Source of the DNA: Microbacterium hydrocarbonoxydans | GTDB taxonomy: Bacteria > Actinomycetota > Actinomycetes > Actinomycetales > Microbacteriaceae | Direction: 5' to 3' | Assembly (NCBI RefSeq): GCF_904831005.1 | Contig: NZ_LR882982.1 | Span: forward strand, 1,054,001-1,118,000 | DNA length: 64,000 nt | In this document: in pieces, positions 24,755 through 33,154 of the stretch | Position numbering within the stretch: the first letter of the stretch is position 1 | Layout of the letters: every line of letters starts with the position of its first letter | Notes under the pieces: model-generated | The model's input: the letters and a program-made list of their open reading frames with translations, nothing else | Told to the model about the DNA's origin: nothing | Database searches by the model: none | Program-made: the position numbers and the translations under genes

Positions 24755-25333
24755 TCACCCCTCGGAGGCCTGCTCCTCCCGGAGGCGGGGAACCGTGCGG
24801 CGCTCCGGGCGGAGTCCCGACTTGTCGGCGTAGAACGCTCGGATCCGGTCCATGTCGGCCGAGACGTCCCCGGTGAGATCGAGTGTGGGACCGAGGCCCG
24901 TCGTCATGGTGGTGCGGTCGACGAATCCGAGGGTCACCGGCATGCCGGTCTCTCGCGAGATGCGATAGAAGCCCGACTTCCAGTACTCGTTGCCGCCGCG
25001 CGTGCCGTCGGGTGTGATCACGAGACCGAAGACGCTTCCCGAGTGCACCTGAGCCACGACGTCGTTCACGACGCGGGCGGGGTCGGACCGATCGACGGGG
25101 ATGCCGCCGAGGCTCCGCATGACCGGACCACGCCACCCGCGGAAGAGGCTGCTCTTGCCCAGCCAGTGCACCTCGATGCGCAGACGCCAGGCGATGGCGA
25201 GCATGAGCACGAAGTCCCAGTTGGAGGTGTGTGGTGCGCCGATCAGGATCGTGGGGCGCGTGGGCGTGCCCTCGGCCGTGAGGGTCCAGCGGCTGAACGT
25301 CCAGAAAAGTCGGGCGACGAATCGTTTGAGCAC
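24755..25333 (-). CDS. PlsC-like acyltransferase
   Basis: A 192-residue acyltransferase of the glycerolipid (LPLAT/PlsC) superfamily. Block I is the His-x4-Asp motif in APHTSNWDF, block II is LGKSSLFRGWRG, block III is GGIPVDRSD, and block IV is TPDGTRGG. These make 1-acylglycerol-phosphate acylation likely, although small actinobacterial members also include acyl carriers to other acceptors. It has an N-terminal hydrophobic helix for membrane association. Its TGA lies 10 bp from the small gene at 24523. Confidence 0.85.
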   Translation of the reverse strand: MLKRFVARLFWTFSRWTLTAEGTPTRPTILIGAPHTSNWDFVLMLAIAWRLRIEVHWLGKSSLFRGWRGPVMRSLGGIPVDRSDPARVVNDVVAQVHSGSVFGLVITPDGTRGGNEYWKSGFYRISRETGMPVTLGFVDRTTMTTGLGPTLDLTGDVSADMDRIRAFYADKSGLRPERRTVPRLREEQASEG

Positions 25334-25426
25334 TCGTCAACCGTAGGGGAGTGGTGCTGTCGTTTCGCTGTCGGTCGGCGTGTCGATTTCGGCGCCATCG
25401 ATGCGCAGCAGGCGTAGCATCGAGGG

Positions 25427-25570
25427 ATGGCCAAGACACAGGACTCCGTCGAGCAGGACGCATCTCTCGCGCTCCAGCCGCTTCCGGACGCTCTGAACCT
25501 GCTCGATAACGACTCCGCCGGTTACTGCAGCGGCGGCGTCTGCCACTTCCCCGCGCCGAAGACGCAGTAG
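25427..25570 (+). CDS. 47-residue Cys-x4-Cys micro-protein
   Basis: A short gene too small for most annotation: MAKTQDSVEQDASLALQPLP, then 27 residues ending in YCSGGVCHFPAPKTQ. The Cys-Ser-Gly-Gly-Val-Cys-His block suggests a disulfide, metal site or a precursor peptide. TAGCAT (25415-25420) lies six bases before the ATG, so the message is probably leaderless. It lies alone between the minus-strand acyltransferase and the MFS gene. The function is unknown. Confidence 0.6.
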   Translation: MAKTQDSVEQDASLALQPLPDALNLLDNDSAGYCSGGVCHFPAPKTQ

Positions 25571-25595
25571 CAGCGAGACGCCGCCGAGGCGGTGA

Positions 25596-27074
25596 TCAGT
25601 GCCCGCCGTGCACGCCGCCCGAGACGTCGTCTGCGGGCTTGCGAACGAATGCGCTCAGAGCGACGGCCGCGAGCGAGATGATCGCGGCGATCAGGAATGC
25701 CATGCGCGCGCCGGGTGCGCCGGCGGCAGCCGTCTCGAGCCCCTCGGCCTCACCGGCGTGCAGGATGGCGGAGTAGGTCACGGTCAGCACGGCAACGCCG
25801 GCCGCGCCGCCGACCTGCTGCAGCGTGTTGAGCACTGCTGACCCGTGCGAGTACAGCGAGCGCTGCAGGGATCCGAGCGAGGCCGAGAACAGCGGCGTGA
25901 ACGACATCGCGAGGCCGACCGACATGACCGCCTGCACGATGATCAGCACCCACCACACGGTGTGCTCGCCCACCGTCGAGTAGTAGAACAGGGCGGCGGA
26001 CACGAAGATCGTGCCGGGGATCAGCAGCGGTCGCGTGCCGCGCGCGTCGTAGACACGACCCATGATCGGACCCAGCAGGCCCATGAGGACCGAGCCAGGC
26101 AGCAGGATGAGCCCGGACTGGAGTGCGTTGAGCCCGGCGACGTTCTGCAGGTACTGGGGCAGCAGGGTCAGGGTGCCGAACATCGACAGCGCGAGGATCG
26201 TCATGATGATGACGGAGAACGTGAAGTTGACCGAGCGGAAGACACGCAGATCGAGCAGCGCGTCGTCGATCCGCTGCAGCACCAGCTGACGCCAGACGAA
26301 CAGCGCGAGGGCGATGGCACCGACGACCAGTGAGGTCACTCCGACGACCTCGCCGGACCCTCCGTGTCCACCGAACTGACTCAGGCCGAAGACGATGCCG
26401 CCGAAGCCGAGCGCGGCCAGCGGGATGGAGATCACATCGAGCGGCACGGCGCGGGTCTCGCCGAGGTTCGTCATCCACTTCGCGCCCATGAGCAGCGAAA
26501 CGATCGCGATCGGCAGCACGATCGCGAACAGCGCGCGCCAGTTGAGCGTCTCGAGGACGGCGCCCGCGAGCGTCGGGCCGATGGCCGGAGCCAGCGAGAT
26601 GACCAGGCCCACGCGGCCCATCATGCGACCTCGCGACTGCGGGGGGACGACGTTCATGATCGTGGTCATCAGCAGCGGCATCATGATTCCGGTGCCGGCC
26701 GCCTGGATCACTCGACCTGCGAGAAGGACCTCGAAGCCGGGGGCGACCATCGCCACGAGCGTGCCCGCCGAGAACGCGGTCATCGCCGCGATGAAGACCT
26801 GCCGGGTGGTGAACCTCTGCAGGATGAAGCCGGTGGTGGGGATGACGACGGCCATGGTCAGCATGAACGCGCTGGTCAGCCACTGTCCGAGCTCCGGCGG
26901 GATGCCGAGGTCGGCGTTGAGGTGCGGGATCGCGATCCCCATCGTGGTCTCGTTGAGTATCGCGACGAACGCAGCCACCAGCAGCAGCCAGATGACTCGC
27001 ATGTCGCTGCGGGCGATCTCGCCGGGGGCTGTCGTGGGCGGTGTGGCGATCGATCCGGTGTCGACGGCAGACAT
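25596..27074 (-). CDS. DHA2-type MFS drug exporter
   Basis: A 492-residue major facilitator of the DHA2 (EmrB/QacA-like, 14-helix) group that exports drugs or metabolites by proton antiport. The N-terminus (VIWLLLVAAFVAILNETTMG) contains the antiporter-type motif D1/LNETTMGIAIP. ELGQWLTSAFMLTMAV and GRVIQAAGTGIMMPLL (the G-x-x-x-G-P-like motif C region, SLAPAIGPTLAGAV) follow. The ATG at 27074 has AGGAGG six bases upstream. It is divergent from the ABC exporter, with 173 bp containing promoters between. Confidence 0.9.
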   Translation of the reverse strand: MSAVDTGSIATPPTTAPGEIARSDMRVIWLLLVAAFVAILNETTMGIAIPHLNADLGIPPELGQWLTSAFMLTMAVVIPTTGFILQRFTTRQVFIAAMTAFSAGTLVAMVAPGFEVLLAGRVIQAAGTGIMMPLLMTTIMNVVPPQSRGRMMGRVGLVISLAPAIGPTLAGAVLETLNWRALFAIVLPIAIVSLLMGAKWMTNLGETRAVPLDVISIPLAALGFGGIVFGLSQFGGHGGSGEVVGVTSLVVGAIALALFVWRQLVLQRIDDALLDLRVFRSVNFTFSVIIMTILALSMFGTLTLLPQYLQNVAGLNALQSGLILLPGSVLMGLLGPIMGRVYDARGTRPLLIPGTIFVSAALFYYSTVGEHTVWWVLIIVQAVMSVGLAMSFTPLFSASLGSLQRSLYSHGSAVLNTLQQVGGAAGVAVLTVTYSAILHAGEAEGLETAAAGAPGARMAFLIAAIISLAAVALSAFVRKPADDVSGGVHGGH

Positions 27075-27150
27075 GCGGCCTCCTGGGCACAGAAGAGAAG
27101 AGGGAGGGAGCGCGCGAGTGCGCGGGGACAATTCAGCGTAACCACAGGTT

Positions 27151-27180
27151 CTGACATTTCATTCCGGATTCCGCTATATC
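27151..27180 (+). promoter_or_regulatory. promoter candidate for the ABC exporter
   Basis: CTGACA (27151-27156) and TATATC (27175-27180) at 18-bp spacing form a good sigma-70-type match. A second -10-like TACGCT (27236-27241) lies six bases before the ATG and could give a leaderless message. A short dyad AACC-ACA-GGTT (27140-27150) precedes the -35. Confidence 0.5.
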
Positions 27181-27247
27181 CGCTCTCGGCGCACTCCGAT
27201 GCCGAGGATCGGCCCGCGGCGTCGGCACCCCTGGCTACGCTGACTTC

Positions 27248-29293
27248 ATGAGCATGGGTGGGATGCACGGCGGCTTCCGCCGCGTGGATGAAGACACGCA
27301 GCGTCGCCTCAACGCCGACGCACCTCGGATCAGCGGACTGGGTGCGAGGGTGATCGCACTCTTCAGGCCGTACAAGTGGCGTATCGCCATCACCGGCATC
27401 CTCGTCGTGCTGGGCGCCGGCATCGCGGTGATCCCGCCGCTCATCGTCCAGCGCATCTTCGACGATGCGCTGTTCCCCGTCGACGGCGGCGGGCCCCAGC
27501 TGGAGCTGCTGATCCGACTCGTCTCTGCGATGGTCGGACTCTTCCTGCTCTCGGCTGTGCTCGGAGTGGGGCAGACGTGGCTCACATCGACCGTCGGCAA
27601 CAGCGTCACGGGCGACCTGCGCGTGCGGCTGTTCGAGCACCTGCAGGCGATGGAGCTGGGCTTCTTCACACGAACCAAGACGGGCGTCATCCAGTCGCGA
27701 CTGCAGAACGACGTCGGCGGCGTCTCGGGGGTTCTGACCAACACCGTCACCAGCATCCTGGGCAACGTCGTCACCGTCATCGCCTCGCTCGTCGCGATGA
27801 TCCTGATCGACTGGCGTCTGACGCTGATCGCGGTGGTCCTGATGCCGTTCCTCATCATCGTGCAGCGACGCGTCGGCCAGGTGCGGGCGCGCATCGCCGG
27901 AGAGACGCAGGAGTCGCTGTCTGAGCTCACCTCGATCACCCAGGAGACGCTGAGCGTCTCAGGGATGCTGCTGTCGAAGGCGTTCAATCGGCAGCGCACC
28001 GAGTCGCAGCGCTACCAGGCAGAGAACCGCAATCAGGTGCGGCTGCAGGTGCGCAGGGCCATGAGCGGTCAGGGGTTCTTCGCCGTCGTGCAGGTGCTGA
28101 TGGCCAGCGTGCCGGCGGTCATCTACCTGGTGTCCGGCTACCTGATAGCCGGTGGCACCGGAGCGATCACGGCCGGTACGGTGGTGGCGTTCACGACGGT
28201 GCAGGCTCGGCTGCTGCAGCCGCTCATGGGGCTCATGCGAGTCTCGCTCGATCTGCAGACCTCCTCGGCGCTGTTCGCCCGGATCTTCGAGTACCTCGAC
28301 CTGGTGCCCGAGATACAGGACGCGCCCGACGCCATCGCGGTCGACGCGGCACCGGGACCGCGCGGTCGCATCGAATTCCGCGATGTCGTGTTCCGCTACC
28401 CCGATGCCGCGCCGGATGCGCGTCCCACTCTGCAGGGCGTGTCGTTCGTCGCGGAACCCGGTCAGCACGTCGCGTTCGTCGGTCCGTCGGGGGCGGGCAA
28501 GACCACCGTGCTCTATCTCGCTCCGAGACTGTACGAGGCACATGGCGGCGCCGTGCTGTTCGCGGGAGAAGACGTGCGCGCGCTCACGCAGGAATCGATC
28601 ATCGACAACGTCGGGATCGTGTCGCAGGAGACGTATCTCTTCCATGCGACGATTCGCGAGAACCTGCTGTACGCGAAGCCCGATGCCAGCGAGCGCGAGA
28701 TGGTGGCGGCGTGCACCGCAGCGAACATCCACCATGTCATCGCCGGTTTCGAGAACGGCTACGACACCGTGGTCGGGGAACGCGGTTACAGGCTCTCCGG
28801 CGGTGAGAAGCAGCGCATCGCCATCGCGCGCGTGCTGCTGAAGGATCCGCCGGTCCTGCTGCTCGACGAGGCGACCTCCGCGCTCGACACGGTGTCGGAG
28901 CGCGTCGTGCAGGAAGCGCTCGACGAGGCGGCCAAGGGACGCACCACGCTGACGATCGCGCATCGACTCTCGACCGTGATCGGCGCCGACACCATCCACG
29001 TGCTCGAGGCGGGCCAGATCGTGGAGTCCGGCACGCACGCGCAGCTGCTGGCGAAGAACGGGCTCTACGCCGAGTTGGCCGCGCAGCAGGTCGCCGCGTC
29101 GAGGGTGATCGACACGGAGGCCGTGATCGAAGATGCTGTCACCGGCGGAGTGGCTGCTGCACTCTCGCATCGCCGTGCCGATCGTGCACCCGACGATTCC
29201 GCAGGCGCCGATGCCGTGGCGGCGCTGACGGCGCCCGTGCCGCTGCTGGATTCGACACGACCCGATGAGCGGGTCTACCCCGCGGAGATCTGA
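27248..29293 (+). CDS. ABC exporter, fused membrane and ATPase domains
   Basis: A 681-residue half-transporter of the MsbA/MdlB-type exporter family. Six membrane helices lie within residues 35-330, and an ABC domain follows from about residue 370, with the Walker A VGPSGAGKTT, signature LSGGEKQRIAIARVLL, Walker B VLLLDEATSALD and the H-loop TIAHRLST. It would dimerise to export lipids, peptides or drugs; the substrate is unknown. It is divergent from the DHA2 exporter. A C-terminal tail of about 70 residues after the ABC domain is Ala-rich and not conserved. Confidence 0.92.
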   Translation: MSMGGMHGGFRRVDEDTQRRLNADAPRISGLGARVIALFRPYKWRIAITGILVVLGAGIAVIPPLIVQRIFDDALFPVDGGGPQLELLIRLVSAMVGLFLLSAVLGVGQTWLTSTVGNSVTGDLRVRLFEHLQAMELGFFTRTKTGVIQSRLQNDVGGVSGVLTNTVTSILGNVVTVIASLVAMILIDWRLTLIAVVLMPFLIIVQRRVGQVRARIAGETQESLSELTSITQETLSVSGMLLSKAFNRQRTESQRYQAENRNQVRLQVRRAMSGQGFFAVVQVLMASVPAVIYLVSGYLIAGGTGAITAGTVVAFTTVQARLLQPLMGLMRVSLDLQTSSALFARIFEYLDLVPEIQDAPDAIAVDAAPGPRGRIEFRDVVFRYPDAAPDARPTLQGVSFVAEPGQHVAFVGPSGAGKTTVLYLAPRLYEAHGGAVLFAGEDVRALTQESIIDNVGIVSQETYLFHATIRENLLYAKPDASEREMVAACTAANIHHVIAGFENGYDTVVGERGYRLSGGEKQRIAIARVLLKDPPVLLLDEATSALDTVSERVVQEALDEAAKGRTTLTIAHRLSTVIGADTIHVLEAGQIVESGTHAQLLAKNGLYAELAAQQVAASRVIDTEAVIEDAVTGGVAAALSHRRADRAPDDSAGADAVAALTAPVPLLDSTRPDERVYPAEI

Positions 29294-29331
29294 CGGGCGA
29301 TCCGCCGCACGTCGCCGAGGCGCCGCGCGGA

Positions 29332-30141
29332 TCAGTGCACCGACAGACCGCCGTCGATGAAGATCGACTGCCCCGTCACGTACGACGAGCCCGCACCCGC
29401 GAGGAAGACGGCTGCGCTCGCGAAGTCGGAGGGGAGGCCGTTCCGGCCGACCATGGTCCGTGCGGCGAGTGCGGAGATCTGGCCCGGATCCTCCTGGAGC
29501 CGCGCGTTCAGAGGGGTGAGCACGAAGCCCGGCACCAGGGCATTGCTCGTCACGCCGGTGCCGCCCCACGCTTCTGCCTCGGAGCGCATGAGCGACTCGA
29601 CGGCACCCTTTGACGCGCCGTAGACGCCGCTGCCGACGAAAGCGCGGTGCGCCTGCTGCGACGAGATGTGGATCAGTCGGCCGTATCCGCGCTCTGCCAT
29701 ACCTGATGCGAACGTCTGGCCGAGGAGGAACGGGGCGAGCGCGTTCACGGTCATCGTGGCATCCCAGTCGGCCTCCGTGATCTCGGCGAACGGCGGGCGG
29801 ATGTTGATGCCGGCCGAGTGGACCACGATGTCCGGGGCGCCGAACGGCACAGCCACGGCATCGGCGACCGCGCGGATGCCGTCGCGGGTTCCCAGATCTC
29901 CCACGACCCCGGCTGCGGTGCATCCCGCATCCGTCAGCGCCTGCACGGTCGCGGTGATACGCGACTCGCCCCGCGCCACGATCACGGTCGACGCGCCGGC
30001 TCGGGCGAGAGCCGTCGCGATGCCCTGGCCGATGCCGGAGCTGCCTCCTGTCACGACCGCGGTGCGCCCAGCGAGTGAGAAGAGGTTCTCGAGGTAGTCA
30101 GCGGTGCGGTCGGCGGAGTGCGTGTCACGTGGGTCGTTCAT
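29332..30141 (-). CDS. short-chain dehydrogenase/reductase
   Basis: A 269-residue classical SDR oxidoreductase: nucleotide motif TGGSSGIGQG (TGxxxGxG), the HSAG strand (VVHSAGIN, NNAG equivalent), catalytic Ser-Tyr-Lys as ISSQQ, then YGASK, and the C-terminal FVLTPLN. The gluconate 5-dehydrogenase-like organisation points to sugar or polyol oxidation, but the substrate is not determined. The ATG at 30141 has AGGAG upstream. It is 20 bp downstream of the glycosyltransferase on the same strand, so the two may be co-transcribed. Confidence 0.9.
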   Translation of the reverse strand: MNDPRDTHSADRTADYLENLFSLAGRTAVVTGGSSGIGQGIATALARAGASTVIVARGESRITATVQALTDAGCTAAGVVGDLGTRDGIRAVADAVAVPFGAPDIVVHSAGINIRPPFAEITEADWDATMTVNALAPFLLGQTFASGMAERGYGRLIHISSQQAHRAFVGSGVYGASKGAVESLMRSEAEAWGGTGVTSNALVPGFVLTPLNARLQEDPGQISALAARTMVGRNGLPSDFASAAVFLAGAGSSYVTGQSIFIDGGLSVH

Positions 30142-30161
30142 GGTGCTCCTGCGTGTGCTGC

Positions 30162-31109
30162 TCACCAGGCCAGGGCGGCGGTGATCGTAGGGTCTGGACG
30201 CACATCGGCGAACTCGGGGAGGGCCTCGAGCTCGGCGACGAAAGCAGACACCGCAGCTGCGTACTCGGGATCCGGGTGAGTGCCGGCGATGTCGATCAGT
30301 GGGGGCAGATCCATGGCGAGGATCAGCCCGAGTCTGGCACTGACGGCCTCGGTGGCGCCGGCCTCGTGCAGGATCCGGATGCCGCCCTGCAGTGCTCGGA
30401 TGTAATCGCGCAGCACGGGGAGCTGCGCCTTGCCCTGCGTGATCGACGTGCCGTCGGCCCGGAGTCGCCAGCGCACCACCACATCGGGGATCACGTCGAA
30501 GGCCTGCGCCCGCGTGTACATCGATTGGGCGACGAGCTGGTCTTCGTAGGCCACCCCTTCGGGGAACCGGAGGCCACGCCACAGCTCGAGCCGGCTGACC
30601 TTGGACCACGCGACGATGTTGGCGCTGGCATCGGGGTGCTCGTGGATGGTCGTGCCGAACCGCTCCGGGTCGGTGGCGGCCGACACCCAGGGCTGCACAC
30701 GCCCGGCGGCATAGCGCTCGCCGTCGAACCTGGTGCGCACGTAAGCGCCGGCGACGAAGTCGCTGCCGGTCTCGGCGAGCGTGCCCGTGAGCCTCTCGAG
30801 GGCGGTGGGAGTCAGCTCGTCGTCGCCGTCGAGGAAGCCGACCAGCGGCGTGTCGACGGCGTCCAGCGCGACGTTTCTGGCCGCACCCAACCCGCGTGAG
30901 GCCTCGTGCGCGATGAACCTGAATCGTCGATCGTCTTCGGCGGCGGCGCGGAAGATCGCGCCGGTGTCGTCGCTCGACCCGTCGTCGACGAGGATCGCGT
31001 TCCAGCGCGGCTCTGTCTGAGCGCGAAGCGAGTCGAGCGCGTCCGGAGCGAAGCCTGCGATGTCACGCCCGGGGACGATCACGGTCACGAGGGGCGAGGC
31101 GGCGGTCAC
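30162..31109 (-). CDS. family 2 glycosyltransferase
   Basis: A 315-residue GT-A fold glycosyltransferase: VTVIVPGRDIAGFAPDALDS, the nucleotide-sugar binding LVDDGSSDDTG, and the DxD-type metal motif in VGFLDGDDELTP. The acceptor is unknown (cell-wall glycan or polysaccharide). The GTG at 31109 begins the conserved strand. The C-terminal 100 residues are helical. It lies between the cysteine desulfurase and the SDR, all on the minus strand. Confidence 0.88.
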   Translation of the reverse strand: MTAASPLVTVIVPGRDIAGFAPDALDSLRAQTEPRWNAILVDDGSSDDTGAIFRAAAEDDRRFRFIAHEASRGLGAARNVALDAVDTPLVGFLDGDDELTPTALERLTGTLAETGSDFVAGAYVRTRFDGERYAAGRVQPWVSAATDPERFGTTIHEHPDASANIVAWSKVSRLELWRGLRFPEGVAYEDQLVAQSMYTRAQAFDVIPDVVVRWRLRADGTSITQGKAQLPVLRDYIRALQGGIRILHEAGATEAVSARLGLILAMDLPPLIDIAGTHPDPEYAAAVSAFVAELEALPEFADVRPDPTITAALAW

Positions 31110-31158
31110 CAGCCGAGTCTATGGCCGAGCGGCCGGCGGAGCGCGCGGCGCATCGTGC

Positions 31159-32298
31159 TCACACGCGTCCGACGCTGTCGACGGAATCCGCGACGAGTGC
31201 GGCGAGCCTCTCCGGGGCATCGTCGGGCAGCGGCTCCCGGCCGAACGTGAAGCGCACGGATGTCTGCGCGGCCTGCGGGTCGATGCCACAGGCGAGGAGC
31301 ACGTGCGACGGCTCATCACTGCCGGCAGCGCAGGCCGAACCGCTCGACGACACCACGCCCCGTCGCTCCAGCTCCAGCAGCACGGCCTCGCCGCTCACGC
31401 CGGCGAACGTGAACGATGCGGTGCCGGGGAGTCGATCCTGCGGATGCCCCGTGAGCAGGGCTGCGGGAACGAGCGCGCACACGCGATCGATGAAACGGCG
31501 CGTCGCTGCGGCCACACCGGAGGCGACGTCCTGCCGCTCCGCATCGGCCAGCTCGAGCGCGGTCGCGAGGCCCACGGCGCCCGCGACGTTCTCGGTGCCC
31601 GAGCGGCGGCCGCGCTCCTGGCCGCCACCGTGCAGCAACGGCTCGAGCGGCACGCGTCCCCGCACTCCGAGGGCGCCGATCCCCTTGGGGGCGCCGAGCT
31701 TGTGGCCGGCGATCGCGACGGCATCGGCACCCGCTCCCGCAAGCGCGAGCCAGCCCGCCGACTGCACGGCGTCCACGTGCACGGGGACGCCGGCCGCGTG
31801 CGCGACAGCCGTCAGCTCGGAGAGGGGCTGGATCGTGCCGATCTCGTTGTTGGCGTGACCGAGTGCGACGAGCGCAGTGTCATCGCGCAGAACCCTCGTC
31901 AGGGATTCCGGCGCTATCCGACCCGTCCCGTCCACGGGCACGTGCGTGACGACGACGCCGTGGAAGCGCCGCAGATACTCGGCGGACTCGAGGATCGACT
32001 CATGCTCGATCGGCGACACGACCAGATGACGACGATCCTCGGCGAGGGCGGCCAGCACGATGCCCTTGACCGCGAGATTGTTGGCCTCGGTGCCGCCTGC
32101 CGTGAACACGATGTCTCCGGTGCGCATGCCGAGGACCCGTGCGACCCGCGCGCGCGCATCGTCGAGCGCGCTCGCCGCAGCCTCGCCGATCGTGTGGTGG
32201 CTCGACGGGTTCCCGAACACGCCGGTCACGTAGGGGGCCATCGACTCCAGCACCTCTCGGCGCACGGGAGATGTGGAGGCATGATCGAGGTAGATCAC
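31159..32298 (-). CDS. cysteine desulfurase of the NAD operon
   Basis: A 379-residue PLP-dependent NifS/IscS-type cysteine desulfurase: N-terminal YLDHAST, FTAGGTEANNLA, the PLP Lys200 in GHKLGAPKG, and the catalytic Cys323 in SSSGSACAAGS. It transfers sulfur from cysteine to Fe-S assembly. Lying directly after nadC, it probably serves the [4Fe-4S] cluster of NadA, as nifS next to nadB/nadA does in other bacteria. The GTG at 32298 follows the nadC stop by 4 bp and begins the conserved N-terminus; an ATG at 32361 would overlap nadC and is less likely. Confidence 0.9.
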   Translation of the reverse strand: MIYLDHASTSPVRREVLESMAPYVTGVFGNPSSHHTIGEAAASALDDARARVARVLGMRTGDIVFTAGGTEANNLAVKGIVLAALAEDRRHLVVSPIEHESILESAEYLRRFHGVVVTHVPVDGTGRIAPESLTRVLRDDTALVALGHANNEIGTIQPLSELTAVAHAAGVPVHVDAVQSAGWLALAGAGADAVAIAGHKLGAPKGIGALGVRGRVPLEPLLHGGGQERGRRSGTENVAGAVGLATALELADAERQDVASGVAAATRRFIDRVCALVPAALLTGHPQDRLPGTASFTFAGVSGEAVLLELERRGVVSSSGSACAAGSDEPSHVLLACGIDPQAAQTSVRFTFGREPLPDDAPERLAALVADSVDSVGRV

Positions 32299-32302
32299 CG
32301 GC

Positions 32303-33154
32303 TCAGTCGATCCGGACGTCGAGGCCGAGGTCGAGGGCGCGGGCGGAGTGAGTGAGCGCACCGACCGAGATCACGTCCACTCCGGTCGCGGCGATGTCGC
32401 CGACCGTGGCGAGGGTGACCCCGCCCGAGGCCTCGACCTGCGCGCGGTCGCCGATGAGTGCGACTCCTTCGCGCAGGTGCTCGAGCGAGAAGTTGTCGAG
32501 GAGCACCGTGTGAGCGCCTCCCTCGAGCACCTCCGGGATCTGGTCGAGACGGTCGACCTCCACCACGACGTGGGTCGTGTGGGGGAGCCGGGCCAGCGCC
32601 TCTCGCAGCGCGGTCGACAGATCGGCGCCCGAGCGCTTCAGCACCGCGAGGTGGTTGTCCTTCGCCATCACCGCGTCGGACAGCGAATACCGATGGTTGT
32701 ATCCACCGCCGCTCACGACCGCGTGGCGCTCGAATGCGCGCAGTCCCGGAGTGGTCTTCCGCGTGTCGGCGATGCGGGCGCGCGTCGAAGCCACGGCTCG
32801 CACGTACGAAGCGGTGATGGTGGCTATGCCGCTCATACGCTGGGTGAAATTGAGAGCGATGCGCTCGGCAGTCAGGATGCTCCGGGCCGCGCCGGAGACC
32901 GAGGCGAGCACGTCTCCGCTCGAGAACTCGTCGCCGTCCCCGACATGCACGTCGATCCTGAGGCTCGCATCGGTGAGGGTGAAAGCGGCGGTGAAGGCAT
33001 CGCCGCCGCTGAAGACTCCGGGCTCGCGCGCGACGAGGTCGGCGGTGGCCGTGGCATCGGCGGGCAGCAGCGCCGAGCTGGTGAGGTCGCCCCACGGGGC
33101 ATCCTCTTCGAGCGCTGCGCCGACGACGCGGGTGATGATGGCGGGAGTGAGCAT
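32303..33154 (-). CDS. nadC: nicotinate-nucleotide pyrophosphorylase (carboxylating)
   Basis: Third enzyme of the de novo NAD pathway: quinolinate and PRPP to nicotinate mononucleotide. The 283 residues show the QAPRTase core: EDAPWGDLTSSAL, the ADTRKTTPGLRAFERHAV PRPP-contact stretch, GGGYNHRYSLSDAVMAKDNHL and the C-terminal VEASGGVTL barrel motif. The ATG overlaps the nadB stop by one base (TGATG), so translation is coupled. Confidence 0.96.
   Translation of the reverse strand: MLTPAIITRVVGAALEEDAPWGDLTSSALLPADATATADLVAREPGVFSGGDAFTAAFTLTDASLRIDVHVGDGDEFSSGDVLASVSGAARSILTAERIALNFTQRMSGIATITASYVRAVASTRARIADTRKTTPGLRAFERHAVVSGGGYNHRYSLSDAVMAKDNHLAVLKRSGADLSTALREALARLPHTTHVVVEVDRLDQIPEVLEGGAHTVLLDNFSLEHLREGVALIGDRAQVEASGGVTLATVGDIAATGVDVISVGALTHSARALDLGLDVRID

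Noticed and set aside
32298..32361. ATG at 32361 as the start of the cysteine desulfurase
   Set aside because: It would overlap nadC by about 60 bp and add a Ser/Pro-rich leader not found in the family; the GTG at 32298 begins the conserved YLDHAST.
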